A stretch of DNA of 64,000 nt from Immundisolibacter sp. (GTDB lineage: Bacteria > Pseudomonadota > Gammaproteobacteria > Immundisolibacterales > Immundisolibacteraceae), in the NCBI RefSeq assembly GCF_014359565.1, contig NZ_JACIZD010000003.1:1-64000 (forward strand). Reading direction: 5' to 3'. A model generated the notes under the pieces. It was given only the letters and a program-made list of their open reading frames with translations, did not search any database and had not been told where the DNA came from. Position numbers and translations under genes: made by a program. Positions 37,403-46,219 of the stretch are shown piece after piece. Position 1 is the stretch's first letter; every line of letters begins with the position of its first letter.

Positions 37403-38722
37403 ATGAATGTAGTGATGATTGGAACCGGCTACGTGGGCCTCGTATCGGGCGCGTGTTTTGCGGACTTCGGCGCCGACGTGGTGTGTGTCGATATCGATCC
37501 GGGCAAGATCGAGCGCCTGCGGCGGGGCGAGATTCCGATCTACGAACCGGGCCTGGACGAGCTGGTGGCCCGCAACGCCGACGCCGGGCGGCTGAGCTTC
37601 ACCACCGACCTGGCGTCCGCGGTGCGCGAGGCCGATCTGGTGTTCATCGCCGTCGGGACGCCGAGCCGCCACGGCGACGGCCACGCGGACCTCAGCTACG
37701 TCTACGCCGCCGCACGCCAGGTGGCCGAGCATTTGACCGGCTACACGGTGATCGTGGACAAGTCCACGGTGCCGGTGGGCACTGCCCGTCAGGTCGGGCG
37801 CATCGTGCGCGAGGTCAACCCGCAGGCCGACTTCGACGTCGCCTCGAACCCGGAATTCCTGCGCGAGGGCGCCGCCATCGGCGACTTCATGCGCCCGGAT
37901 CGGGTCGTGCTGGGCGTGGAGAGCCCGCGCGCCGAGGCGCTGCTGCGCGAGCTGTACCGGCCGCTGAACCTGATCGAGACGCCGATCGTGGTGACCGGTC
38001 TTGAGACTGCCGAACTGATCAAGTACGCCGCCAATGCGTTCCTGGCCACCAAGATCAGCTTCATCAACGAGCTGGCGCAGCTGTGCGAGCACTCCGGCGC
38101 GGACGTGCACGACGTGGCGCGCGGCATTGGCCTGGACGGTCGCATCGGGCGCAAGTTCCTGCATCCGGGGCCGGGGTATGGCGGCTCGTGCTTTCCCAAG
38201 GACACGCTGGCGCTGATCCGCATTGCGCAGGAAGCCGGCGCGCCGCTGCGCATCGTCGAGGCGGTGGTCGAGGTCAACGCCGCCCAGAAGGCGCGCATGG
38301 TGCTCAAGATTCGCCAGGCGCTGGGTGGCAGCGAGGCCGGCAAGACCATCGCCGTGCTCGGCCTGACCTTCAAGCCGAACACCGACGACATGCGCGAGGC
38401 GCCGGCGCTGGCCATCCTGCCGCCGTTGCTGGATCGCGGTGCCCACATCCGCGCCCACGATCCGAAGGGCATGGCCGAAGCGCGCAGCCTGCTGCCGGCG
38501 GCGGTCGAGTACTGCGATGATCCCTACAGCACCCTGGACGGTGCCGACGCGCTGGTGCTGCTGACCGAGTGGAACGAATACCGCGGCCTGGACCTGGACG
38601 AGGTCCAGGCGCGCATGACCGGGCGCGTGGTGGTGGATTTGCGCAATGTCTACGATCCGGCCCACATGACGGCGCGTGGCTTCGACTACCACTGCATCGG
38701 GCGGGTCGATCACGCCGCCTGA
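37403..38722 (+). CDS. ugd: UDP-glucose 6-dehydrogenase
   Basis: A 439-residue enzyme that oxidises UDP-glucose to UDP-glucuronate in two NAD-dependent steps, feeding polysaccharide synthesis. The NAD-binding motif is GTGYVG (residues 7-12) and the catalytic Cys is C263 (GGSCFPKDT). The central and C-terminal UDP-binding domains are complete (GLTFKPNTDDMREAPAL). No exopolysaccharide genes adjoin it. It is followed by repeat R2 copy B. Confidence 0.94.
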   Translation: MNVVMIGTGYVGLVSGACFADFGADVVCVDIDPGKIERLRRGEIPIYEPGLDELVARNADAGRLSFTTDLASAVREADLVFIAVGTPSRHGDGHADLSYVYAAARQVAEHLTGYTVIVDKSTVPVGTARQVGRIVREVNPQADFDVASNPEFLREGAAIGDFMRPDRVVLGVESPRAEALLRELYRPLNLIETPIVVTGLETAELIKYAANAFLATKISFINELAQLCEHSGADVHDVARGIGLDGRIGRKFLHPGPGYGGSCFPKDTLALIRIAQEAGAPLRIVEAVVEVNAAQKARMVLKIRQALGGSEAGKTIAVLGLTFKPNTDDMREAPALAILPPLLDRGAHIRAHDPKGMAEARSLLPAAVEYCDDPYSTLDGADALVLLTEWNEYRGLDLDEVQARMTGRVVVDLRNVYDPAHMTARGFDYHCIGRVDHAA

Positions 38723-38750
38723 GGGACCGCTGTGGTATGCGGCGGCTCGC

Positions 38751-38792
38751 GCAGCGCAGGGGCGCGGGCGCTGAGAAATCCTGGAGGGATTT
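38751..38792 (+). repeat. dispersed repeat R2, copy B
   Basis: This is the partner of the copy at 17689-17730 (opposite strand), matching about 38 of 42 bases. It lies in the 105-bp gap between the ugd stop and the convergent ArgE-like gene. Confidence 0.65.
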
Positions 38793-38827
38793 GACCAGTG
38801 CTTCTCATCAGGCGCGGCGGCGACCGT

Positions 38828-39976
38828 TCAAGTGCACAGGCGGGCGATTGCCCGCCGCAGCATGCGGACCGTCGGAGCCAGCCGGTCCAGCGCCAGGTAT
38901 TCGTCCGGCTGGTGCGCCTGGGCGATGTCGCCGGGACCCAGGATGACCGTCTCGCTACCGAGCGCGTCGTAGTACGGGCCTTCGGTGCCGAAGGCCGCGG
39001 CGCCGGCAACGGCACCGCTCAGTTGCTCCGCAAGGCGCACGATGTGCGCGTCGGCCGCCGTGGCCAGCGGCGGCAGGCCGTCGAAGATGGCCTCGAATTC
39101 CACTGCAAGCCCGCGCGACTCGGCCACGGCCTGCACCCGCGCCCGCAGTTCAGCGCGCAGGTCGGGGATGGTCATGCCCGGCAGCGGGCGAAAATCCAGC
39201 GTCAGCTCGCACTCGCCGCAGATGCGATTCGGGTTGTCGCCGCCGTGGATGTGGCCGAGGTTCAGGGTGGGCACCGGCACGCTGAAGGCCGGATCGTGAT
39301 GGCGGGCTTGCAGTTCGTCGCGCCAGGCGAGCAGGGTGCCGATCACCGCGTGCATGCCTTCGAGTGCGCTGTTGCCCAGCGCCGGATCGCTGCTGTGGCC
39401 GGCGCGGCCGACCAGGCGGATGCGCTCGTCGAAGATGCCCTTGTGCTGGCGAATGGGTTTAAGACCCGTCGGTTCGCCGATGATGCAGTGCAGACCCAGG
39501 CGCCGCCCGGCGGCGGCGAGGCTGCGCGCGCCCAGCATGCCGCTCTCTTCGTCGGCGGTGGCCAGCAGCACCAGGGGACGCTTGAGATCGCCGGCGCGCA
39601 GATCGCGCACGGCTTCGATGGCAAGTGCCAGAAACGCCTTCATGTCGGCGGTGCCGAGGCCGTACAGGCGCTCGTCGGCTTCGCGCAGGGTGAAGGGGTC
39701 GCGCTGCCACAGCGCCGGATCGCAGGGCACGGTGTCGGTGTGCCCGGCCAGGATCAGGCCGTCGTCGCCCTGGCCCAGCGTCGCGATCAGGTTGGCCTTG
39801 GCCGGGTCGGTGTGCAGGTCCTGGATTTCGATGTGAAAGCCGAGATCCTCGAGCCAGCCGGCGAGCAGGTCGATGACCGCCCGGTTGCCGTGGTTCAGGT
39901 CGGCCTCGAAGCTGCTGACCGATGGCGTGGCCACCAGCTGGGCGATCAGGTCCAGCAGCTTCGGCGGCATGGGCAT
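38828..39976 (-). CDS. argE: ArgE-like acetylornithine deacetylase (M20 family)
   Basis: A 382-residue M20 metallopeptidase-fold enzyme. Zinc ligands fall in GHTDTVP, GTADMKAF and ATADEESGMLGARS, and the dimerisation domain includes GRAGHSSDP. The length and the C-terminus (GPGDIAQAHQPDEYLALDRL) match ArgE, which removes acetyl from N-acetylornithine in arginine synthesis. It starts 1 bp after the stop of the CaiB gene and is thus in an operon with it, so a role as another deacylase in a catabolic route is possible. Confidence 0.85.
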   Translation of the reverse strand: MPMPPKLLDLIAQLVATPSVSSFEADLNHGNRAVIDLLAGWLEDLGFHIEIQDLHTDPAKANLIATLGQGDDGLILAGHTDTVPCDPALWQRDPFTLREADERLYGLGTADMKAFLALAIEAVRDLRAGDLKRPLVLLATADEESGMLGARSLAAAGRRLGLHCIIGEPTGLKPIRQHKGIFDERIRLVGRAGHSSDPALGNSALEGMHAVIGTLLAWRDELQARHHDPAFSVPVPTLNLGHIHGGDNPNRICGECELTLDFRPLPGMTIPDLRAELRARVQAVAESRGLAVEFEAIFDGLPPLATAADAHIVRLAEQLSGAVAGAAAFGTEGPYYDALGSETVILGPGDIAQAHQPDEYLALDRLAPTVRMLRRAIARLCT

Positions 39977-39977
39977 G

Positions 39978-41222
39978 TCAGATGATCTTGTTGGCCTTCA
40001 GCTGGGCCAATTCCGCCTCGGTCAGGCCCAGTTCGACACCGAGTACTTCGCCGTTGTGCTCGCCCAGCAGCGGCGCTGCCCGACGCACGCCGCCGGGCGT
40101 GCGCGAGTGCTTGGTGGCGACGCCGTAGTGGGTGATGGGGCCGTGCACGGCGTGCTCGGCTTTCACGATCATGTCGCGGGCGTGGTAGTGGGGGAACTCG
40201 ACGATGTCGCCGAAGTCCATGACCCGCGCGGCGACCAGATCGGCGGCCTCCAGCGTGGCCTCGGCCTGGTCGGCGGTCTGCGTGGCCACCCAGGCGGCGA
40301 CTTCAAGATCGATGAACTCGGCATTGGCGACGCGGGCGTTCCAGTCCGCGCAGCGCGGGTCGCTGGCCAGTTCCGGCTGGCCCATGACGCCGCACAGCGC
40401 CTGCCATTGCTTGTCGAACGGCGCGAACAGACACAGCCAGTGGCCGTCCGAGGTCTTGTACGTGTTCATGGGCGCGCCACCGCCGATGGCGTTGCCCGAG
40501 CGCTGCCAGATGGTGTCGCATTCGGCCGCCGCCATGATGCCGTAGGAGGTGGCATACAGCTGCGAGTCGGTCAGGCAGGCGTCGACCCACTGGCCCTCGC
40601 CGGTGCGCTCGCGATGATGCAGCGCTGCCAGCGTGCCGATGGCCGCCTGCCAGCCGGCCATGTCGTCGGCGATCACGGTGCCGGCGCGCAACGGCCGGCC
40701 GTCGGGCTCGCCGGTCACGCTCATCAGGCCGCCCATGGCCTGCCCGACCGGGTCGAAGCCGCGCTTGTGCGACAGCGGGCCGTACTGGCCAAAGCCGGAG
40801 ATCGAGGTGTAGATGATGTCCGGCTTCACGGCGCGGATGGCCTGGTAGCCCAGCCCCCAGGCGTCCATGGTGCCGGGCGAGAAGTTCTCGATCAGGATGT
40901 CGGCCCGGGCCGCCAGGCGGCGGAACAGTTCCTGGCCTTCGGGTTTTCGAAAATCCAGCGTCACGCAGCGCTTGCCGCGGTTCAGGCTGTTGTAGACCAC
41001 GGACGATTCGCCGTCGCGCTGGCCCTTGATGAAGGGCGGCACGAAGCGGTTCGGATCACCGCTGCCGGGTAGTTCGCACTTGATGGATTCGGCACCGAGG
41101 TCCGACAGGATCATGCCGCACACCGGACCGGAGGCGTAGTTGGTGGCCTCGAGCACCCGCAGGCCGGTCAGCGGGCCCTGGGTGTCGGGGCGGGCGTTGG
41201 CGAAGAACTCGGCCTTGTCCAC
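39978..41222 (-). CDS. CaiB/BaiF-type (family III) CoA-transferase
   Basis: A 414-residue CoA-transferase. The N-terminal Rossmann region (GLRVLEATNYASGPVCGMILSDLGAESIKCE) and the catalytic Asp region (WVDACLTDSQLYATS) are clear. These enzymes move CoA between carboxylic acids in the activation of carnitine, bile acids or aromatic acids. The start is GTG at 41222 with GAGGAG upstream. It precedes argE by 1 bp. A terminator at 41303-41337 separates it from the DUF1329 gene. Confidence 0.9.
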   Translation of the reverse strand: MDKAEFFANARPDTQGPLTGLRVLEATNYASGPVCGMILSDLGAESIKCELPGSGDPNRFVPPFIKGQRDGESSVVYNSLNRGKRCVTLDFRKPEGQELFRRLAARADILIENFSPGTMDAWGLGYQAIRAVKPDIIYTSISGFGQYGPLSHKRGFDPVGQAMGGLMSVTGEPDGRPLRAGTVIADDMAGWQAAIGTLAALHHRERTGEGQWVDACLTDSQLYATSYGIMAAAECDTIWQRSGNAIGGGAPMNTYKTSDGHWLCLFAPFDKQWQALCGVMGQPELASDPRCADWNARVANAEFIDLEVAAWVATQTADQAEATLEAADLVAARVMDFGDIVEFPHYHARDMIVKAEHAVHGPITHYGVATKHSRTPGGVRRAAPLLGEHNGEVLGVELGLTEAELAQLKANKII

Positions 41223-41302
41223 TCGCTCTCCTCATTGTTGATGTGGTGAGCGCGAACCTTAGCACTGGCGACGGGCGGCCGGCAGTCGCCGCCGTCGGGC
41301 AT

Positions 41303-41337
41303 AAAAAAACGCCCACAGGCTGGTCGGCCTGTGGGCG
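41303..41337 (-). terminator. intrinsic terminator of the DUF1329 gene
   Basis: An 11-bp perfect stem (41310-41320 with 41327-41337) and 6-base loop are followed on the minus strand by seven U residues (41309-41303). It sits about 60 bases after the DUF1329 stop and insulates the CaiB-argE operon. This is the clearest intrinsic terminator in the window. Confidence 0.88.
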
Positions 41338-41398
41338 CTCGCAAGAACCTTATGGGTCCGCTGCGTTCGAGGGTGCGCTGGCCGCGCCAGCGCTGCGA

Positions 41399-42646
41399 TC
41401 AGTTGATCAGGCGCGGAATGGCGTCCGGCGTGAAGTCCGCCGACTTGGCGTCTTCGAAGTTGTGCCGGCCCTTTGGGTCGGCAAACACGATCGTGGCGTG
41501 CAGGCGCTGCAGGTCATAGACCGGCACGTACGACACGGTTTGCGCCATGGAGCCGTCATCGCGCTTGGTCGGCCGGTAGTTGCAGTTCTCGATGCGCCAC
41601 AGCTCGTTCTTCTTGTCGTAGAACTCCTGCCAGTGCAGCATCGGCGCGTGCAGTTCGGCATCGTAGTACTGCACCTTGCGACTGAGCAGGTGGCCCGGGC
41701 CAGGCTTGCCTTCGACCATGTAGACCTCACGCGGCTCCCAGTCGTCCAGGATGTTCCAGTACGGGGCCTTGGTGGCGTCGATCATCGGGAAGCGCTGGTC
41801 GCCAGCGGCGGGCACCTCTATCTTGGAATGGGCCGAGCCCAGGATCCAGCGCTTGCCCAGCAGCTTCCATTCCTGGTACCAGGACGGGTCCAGGCTCATG
41901 CCGAAGGACTCGTCGTTCAGCAGGTCGGTGGAGGACAGCGGATCGGACCAGGCATTGCTGGACAGACGCCGCACGCGGCGCACGCTGCGCACGTAGGCGT
42001 ACACGTCCGGCAGGCGGGCGTCGGTGTACTGAATGGTCAGCACGCCCAGGCCGCGCGAGTCGTTGGGGTATTTGTTGAGCACCACCTCGTACTTGGCGAT
42101 CTCACCCTTGGGATCCTTCAGCGCCGGGTTCAGGGCGCCGTCGGCCAGGTAGCGGGCGAAACGCCAGTGCTGTTCGCGCTCGAAGCCCTTCTGCCCGTTG
42201 ATCAGCGCGAAGTACATGGGGTTGTAGTCCACCACGTCGGCGTACCAGGGGCCGCGCATGAAGTTGTAGGCCAGCTTGATGCCGTCGGCCGGGTTGTTGG
42301 CGTCGATGGTGGCAAACGGCATGCCGGTGACGAAGTTCTGCAGGCGCTTCTTGTCGTCCAGGCTGGCCTTGCCGGCGTTTTCCTTGGTGGCGGCGACCAG
42401 ACGGGGATCGACCTGTATCTGCTGGCTCGACTGCAGGCGCATCTGCAGGCCAAGCTCGCGGATCATCTTTTCCTGCGTCGGCAGGATCAGGTCGGCCAGG
42501 GGCTTTCCTTCGAAGGTCTGCGCCTTGAGCTGGTCGATGTTGGCGGCGTTGAGCACGGTGCCTGGGGCAATGTCCTGCGCCTGCGCGCCGGATACCAGCC
42601 CGAGCAGCGCCAGAGCGCCCAAGGTTTGAGTGGGTTTCGTGAACAT
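41399..42646 (-). CDS. DUF1329 protein, exported, outer-membrane lipid-handling type
   Basis: A 415-residue protein with a signal peptide (1 to about 23, ending SGAQA). The mature part has DUF1329 features such as GMPFATIDANNPADGIKLAYNF, DPSWYQEWKLLGKRW and the Tyr/Trp-rich strands expected of a LolA-like fold. Family members commonly accompany DUF1302 outer-membrane proteins and RND exporters in steroid or hydrocarbon degraders; none is adjacent here. AAGGA precedes the ATG at 42646. A 14-bp palindrome (42842-42855) about 200 bp upstream may be an operator. Confidence 0.87.
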   Translation of the reverse strand: MFTKPTQTLGALALLGLVSGAQAQDIAPGTVLNAANIDQLKAQTFEGKPLADLILPTQEKMIRELGLQMRLQSSQQIQVDPRLVAATKENAGKASLDDKKRLQNFVTGMPFATIDANNPADGIKLAYNFMRGPWYADVVDYNPMYFALINGQKGFEREQHWRFARYLADGALNPALKDPKGEIAKYEVVLNKYPNDSRGLGVLTIQYTDARLPDVYAYVRSVRRVRRLSSNAWSDPLSSTDLLNDESFGMSLDPSWYQEWKLLGKRWILGSAHSKIEVPAAGDQRFPMIDATKAPYWNILDDWEPREVYMVEGKPGPGHLLSRKVQYYDAELHAPMLHWQEFYDKKNELWRIENCNYRPTKRDDGSMAQTVSYVPVYDLQRLHATIVFADPKGRHNFEDAKSADFTPDAIPRLIN

Positions 42647-42841
42647 GGTCTTCCTTGTCCTGTGGAGTGATGCCGACGGGTGCTGCCGGCGGTAGACGGA
42701 ACGAACGGACGGGGTGACGGATGTGATGGCAGACCTCCAGTTGCGTTTGCCCAAGGGCACAGGCACAGCGCGCGCCACCGGACCGTGGGGCTGCGTTGGG
42801 CATGACACCTGGATCAAGATGGGGTGAGGCAGGCACGCGGC

Positions 42842-42855
42842 TGACCGAACGGTCA
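42842..42855. promoter_or_regulatory. TetR-type operator-like palindrome
   Basis: TGACCG-AA-CGGTCA has perfect 6-bp arms. Its form, ACCG-N2-CGGT, resembles operators of TetR regulators of aromatic-acid and fatty-acid catabolism such as PaaR. The assigned target would be the DUF1329 gene; no regulator gene is in the window. Confidence 0.45.
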
Positions 42856-43132
42856 CCTGCGAGCCATTAGGATACCGCGGACCGGCGGCCCGCCCAAGCG
42901 CTTGCGTTCGGACCTGCAATCCCTTCGCACGGCGGAGTTACCCGCCTGACAGCCCGGTGCAAGCCGGTGCAAGACTGCAAGTCATGCCCTGTGGCGGGGC
43001 ATGGGGTGAGGCGCGGACAAGGGCTGACGGCATTCTGGCGGCCCGGTGCCACTGTAATTAGGCTGTCGTAAACGGCGTAGATAGTGCAATTTCTTTGATA
43101 TGGGCCGCTCGCGCCAATGGCAATCAGGAAGT

Positions 43133-43149
43133 TGGCACAAAAAGTGTTT
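43133..43149 (+). promoter_or_regulatory. possible sigma-54 promoter for the PEP-CTERM-like gene
   Basis: TGGCAC at 43133-43138 is followed, with the correct 10-base spacing between GG and the -12 dinucleotide, by GT (43146-43147) in place of the usual GC. PEP-CTERM genes are known to be under RpoN/PrsR control in some bacteria, which makes this plausible despite the mismatch. Confidence 0.35.
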
Positions 43150-43245
43150 GGTACTACGTAAGCGCTACTGCAACAAGGTGCTTGGGTGGATCGTTCCATG
43201 ACCGTCACGGATGGCGGTTTCGACGGGTTTTATGAGGATATGCGC

Positions 43246-43767
43246 ATGAACATCAAGTCACTTGCTCTTGGAGCAGCCCTGGGGCTTGGCGCGGCAGGGG
43301 CCGCCCATGCCGCAACTTTCACGGCTTTTGACTTGCAGCCGACATCTACCGTTAGTTTGTTTTCGCCCGAGACTTTCAGCCTTGAATACGACACGACCGG
43401 GTGGGCATCGATAGACAGCGCCACGTTGTACCTGACGCTCGGCGATGATCGCGATCGTTTGCCGGAAGCGGCAGTCAGCTACGTCTCTGGAAACGGGTCG
43501 GCTTCGGTTTTCCTGACCACGCCTATTTCTACGTTCACCGGGTACAGCCTGGGTTCGGTGTTGGACTTGGTCGCCTTGGGTGGGACCAGCCTGACAGGTA
43601 CTGTGTTCGGCGTAGGCGATTTCCTCTATGGCGGCGCGACGTTGGTTCTTGAATACACGCCGGAATTCACGCCGATCCCGGAAGCCTCCGAGCTGTGGAT
43701 GCTGGCCGCCGGTCTGCTGGCGGTCGGCGGCATCGCCGTCAAGCGCAGGTCCCTCGGGCAAGTTTGA
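43246..43767 (+). CDS. PEP-CTERM-like exported protein with variant sorting motif
   Basis: A 173-residue protein: signal peptide (1 to about 22, AAGAAHA), a Thr/Ser-rich beta domain (FDLQPTSTVSLFSPETFSLEYDTTGW), and a C-terminal Pro-Glu motif, membrane segment and basic end (IPEASELWMLAAGLLAVGGIAVKRRS). The sorting motif reads PEAS instead of PEP. In this class an exosortase removes the tail and sends the protein to the cell surface, usually with exopolysaccharide. No exosortase gene is in the window. GAGGA about 8 bp upstream favours ATG 43246 over 43240. Codon use is less GC-biased than the neighbours. Confidence 0.8.
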   Translation: MNIKSLALGAALGLGAAGAAHAATFTAFDLQPTSTVSLFSPETFSLEYDTTGWASIDSATLYLTLGDDRDRLPEAAVSYVSGNGSASVFLTTPISTFTGYSLGSVLDLVALGGTSLTGTVFGVGDFLYGGATLVLEYTPEFTPIPEASELWMLAAGLLAVGGIAVKRRSLGQV

Positions 43768-43833
43768 GCGGTGACCGCCGATCCCCGCTCTGAGGCGCGT
43801 CAGGGCGGAGGGTCGTGTCCGCATTCCGTGGCG

Positions 43834-44445
43834 TCAGGGTGTTTGCGACGGTCCGCCATGTTGCTTTCCTGGCTGGCGCTGTGACATCTGTTCAAGGTCT
43901 GTGACCGTGTCAACGTCGGTGACCACGCCGGCATCGTCGATGGGAATTTCCAGCACGGCATTGACGCTGCTGCGCAGAATGTCGCGCGCGCCGCGGTCCT
44001 GAGTCAGTTCCCGAAGCCGCGGCACGAAGCGGGCGGCAAAGCCCACCGGGTGGCCGCGCCGACCCTGATGGCAGGGCACGGCGATGGCGGCACCGTCAGC
44101 GAGCGCGGCGATGATGCGCTCGATCGTGTGCGGGGCGACGGCCGGCATGTCGCCCAGCGCTACCAATACATCGCAATCCAGAGGCACCTGCCGGGCGCCG
44201 CAGGCCAGGCTGTGGCCCATGCCGGCCGTAGCCTGATCGCAGACCACCACGTGAGCTCCGGCCTGCGCGAGCACGACGGCAAGGTCCTCGTCGCCAGGGC
44301 GCACCACCGCAATGATTTCGGTCACGGCCGGGCGCAGGGCTGACACGGCGTGCAGGACCAGCGGCCTGCCGTGCAGTGGCGCCAGCAGCTTGTTGCCACC
44401 GAAGCGCGAGCCGGCACCCGCGGCCAGCAGGATGCCTATCGTCAC
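43834..44445 (-). CDS. MocA-like NTP transferase (molybdenum cofactor cytidylyltransferase family)
   Basis: A 203-residue GT-A fold nucleotidyltransferase: GILLAAGAGSRFGGNKLLAPLHGRPLV is the nucleotide-binding N-terminus and DVLVALGDMPAV carries the metal Asp. MocA adds CMP to molybdopterin for xanthine-dehydrogenase-type enzymes. The start is GTG at 44445, sharing GTGA with the XdhC stop, so the two genes are translationally coupled. Confidence 0.86.
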   Translation of the reverse strand: MTIGILLAAGAGSRFGGNKLLAPLHGRPLVLHAVSALRPAVTEIIAVVRPGDEDLAVVLAQAGAHVVVCDQATAGMGHSLACGARQVPLDCDVLVALGDMPAVAPHTIERIIAALADGAAIAVPCHQGRRGHPVGFAARFVPRLRELTQDRGARDILRSSVNAVLEIPIDDAGVVTDVDTVTDLEQMSQRQPGKQHGGPSQTP

Positions 44446-45446
44446 GCGGCGCCGACGGCCTTGCGGCTGGCGCGGTCGACCAGTCGGGCCTGCGCGCCGG
44501 CCAGCGCGCCGTTGCGGGCGCCGATCAGCTCGGCCGCGATGGCGACTGCGATCTCCATCGGCGCGTGCGAGCCGATCGGCAGGCCGATGGGCGCGTGCAG
44601 GCGGGCAATGGCCGCCTCCGGCAGGTCCAGTTGCCGCAGGCGTTCGAGGCGTTTTTCCGTGGTCCGCTGCGAGCCGAGCGCGCCGACGTAGAAGGCCGGC
44701 GATTCGAGCGCCTGCATCAGCGCCAGGTCGTCCACGCGCGGGTCGTGCGTGAGGGTGATGACGGCCGAGCGTTCGTCGGTGACGCGGGTGCGGATTACCT
44801 CGTCCGGCATGCCGCTGAGCAGTTCCGTGCCCGGCACGTCCCAGGCGGCGGCGTAGTCCGAGCGCGGATCGCAGACCACGACGTGGTAGTCGAGCGCCTG
44901 TGCGAGCTGGGCGATGCAGCGCGACAGTTCGGCGGCGCCGATGATGATCAGCTGCCACTGCGGCCCGAACACCTTGCGCAGCAGGTCGTCCCGCAGGGTG
45001 CAGGCGGCGGTGTGCGGGCCGGCCGGCAACAGGCGGCTGGCGCCGTTGGCAAGATTCAGTTCGCGGGTGATGGCGCGGCGCTGTTCGAGCGCCGCAAGGA
45101 CCTCGGCCAGATCGCCGGCCTGCGTTATCGGCTCGCATACCAGCTCCAGCGTGCCGCCACAGGGCAGGCCGAAGCGCTCGCCTTCCTCGCGACTGAGGCC
45201 GTAGATCAGCCGTTCGGGACCGCTGCGGGCAACCTGTCCGCCGCGCAGCTTGGCGACCAGGTCGTCCTCCACGCAGCCGCCGGACACCGAGCCCATCAGC
45301 TGGCCGGCGGCGCCGACTGCCAGCAGCGAGCCCACCGGCCGTGGCGACGAACCCCAGGTGTGCGTGACGGTGACCAGATGCGTCCGCGCGCCGGCGCGGA
45401 CCCAGTCCAGCAGGGCGCGGATGACGTTCAGATCGCTGCTGTCCAT
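44442..45446 (-). CDS. XdhC-family molybdenum cofactor insertion/sulfuration protein
   Basis: A 334-residue protein with the N-terminal XdhC domain (VTVTHTWGSSPRPVGSLLAVG; GSVSGGCVEDDLV) and the C-terminal Rossmann-like XdhC_C domain (YHVVVCDPRSDYA; YVGALGSQRTTEKR). It delivers and protects sulfurated cofactor for Mo-hydroxylases. Together with MocA it forms a maturation pair, but no Mo-hydroxylase structural genes are present in the window. Confidence 0.9.
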   Translation of the reverse strand: MDSSDLNVIRALLDWVRAGARTHLVTVTHTWGSSPRPVGSLLAVGAAGQLMGSVSGGCVEDDLVAKLRGGQVARSGPERLIYGLSREEGERFGLPCGGTLELVCEPITQAGDLAEVLAALEQRRAITRELNLANGASRLLPAGPHTAACTLRDDLLRKVFGPQWQLIIIGAAELSRCIAQLAQALDYHVVVCDPRSDYAAAWDVPGTELLSGMPDEVIRTRVTDERSAVITLTHDPRVDDLALMQALESPAFYVGALGSQRTTEKRLERLRQLDLPEAAIARLHAPIGLPIGSHAPMEIAVAIAAELIGARNGALAGAQARLVDRASRKAVGAA

Positions 45447-45479
45447 GCCTGTTGGTTGCGGTTCAGGGGTGCCGGGTGG

Positions 45480-46079
45480 TCATTTTACGTCGCTGCCGGC
45501 CGGTAGCCTTCGCGCCACGGCACGGGCCAGAGCGAAGCGGCTATCGGCTTGCGCGCCGGGAAACAGGCCTTCCTGGTAATGCACGATGTCGAGTTGCCAC
45601 AGCAGGTGCCGCAGCTCGCCGGGGCGCAGGCGAAAGTGTGGCGAGGCTGGCCCGGCCACCGGCTGCGGCCAGCGCAGGTGCTGCTCGAACAGCAGCCAGC
45701 CGCTGGGTTTCAGGGCGTCCGTGAACTGCGCGACCAGATCCCGGTTCACGAAGTGGATGTTCACGATCAGGTCGTAATGGGCCTCGGGCAGGCGCCAGTC
45801 GGCCAGGTCGGCGCAGCGCCAGTCGACCGTTACGCCGCGTCGCCGTGCTTCCTCGCCGGCGCGGGCGAGCGCGGTGGGTGCAATGTCGATCGCCTCGACG
45901 TCGAAACCGGCCTCGGCCAGCGCGATGGCCGTGGCGCCCAGGCCGCAGGCGACGTCGAGTGCCCGCCCGCGCGGCAGGCGCGCCAGCCAGTCCATCACAA
46001 ACGACGACGGCGTGGATGCGTAGGCGGCGTCGCCAGTCCGGTAACGGGCTTCCCAGCGGTCGGTATCGGACTGGCTCAT
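45480..46079 (-). CDS. class I SAM-dependent methyltransferase (TehB-like)
   Basis: A 199-residue methyltransferase. Motif I is ALDVACGLGATAIALAEAGFDVEAIDIAP, and the acidic and aromatic motifs (CADLADW; YDLIVNIHFVNRDL) fit TehB/UbiE-like enzymes that act on small molecules. The substrate is unknown. Starts at 46088 or 46106 are possible alternatives; none has a strong ribosome-binding site. It lies 33 bp upstream of the XdhC gene on the same strand and could be co-transcribed. Confidence 0.82.
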   Translation of the reverse strand: MSQSDTDRWEARYRTGDAAYASTPSSFVMDWLARLPRGRALDVACGLGATAIALAEAGFDVEAIDIAPTALARAGEEARRRGVTVDWRCADLADWRLPEAHYDLIVNIHFVNRDLVAQFTDALKPSGWLLFEQHLRWPQPVAGPASPHFRLRPGELRHLLWQLDIVHYQEGLFPGAQADSRFALARAVARRLPAGSDVK

Positions 46080-46219
46080 GGCAGGCATCCGGGCGGCGTG
46101 TGCCAAGCATAGTGCACGCGGTCCGAGTGCCGTCGCCGCGGCGTTTTCTGGCGTCCAGCAGTTAGCATTGGCGTTCGGACGCCTCTCGGCGAACCGCTAC
46201 TGATGCGAGGGGGATGTGC

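Larger units (their letters stand above)
42647..43245. other. about 600-bp divergent intergenic region
   Basis: No gene is evident between the divergent DUF1329 and PEP-CTERM-like genes. The region contains the TGACCG-AA-CGGTCA palindrome, a GC-rich stretch with short repeats of CCGGTGCAAG (42956-42975), a less GC-rich part from about 43060 and a sigma-54-like element at 43133-43149. It could hold a small RNA or long leader, but no known riboswitch class is recognised. Confidence 0.5.

Noticed and set aside
42940-43060. Cobalamin-riboswitch-like fragments (CCGGTGCAAG, GCCACTG)
   Set aside because: The order of elements is wrong and the B12 box is absent; neighbouring genes are unrelated to cobalamin.
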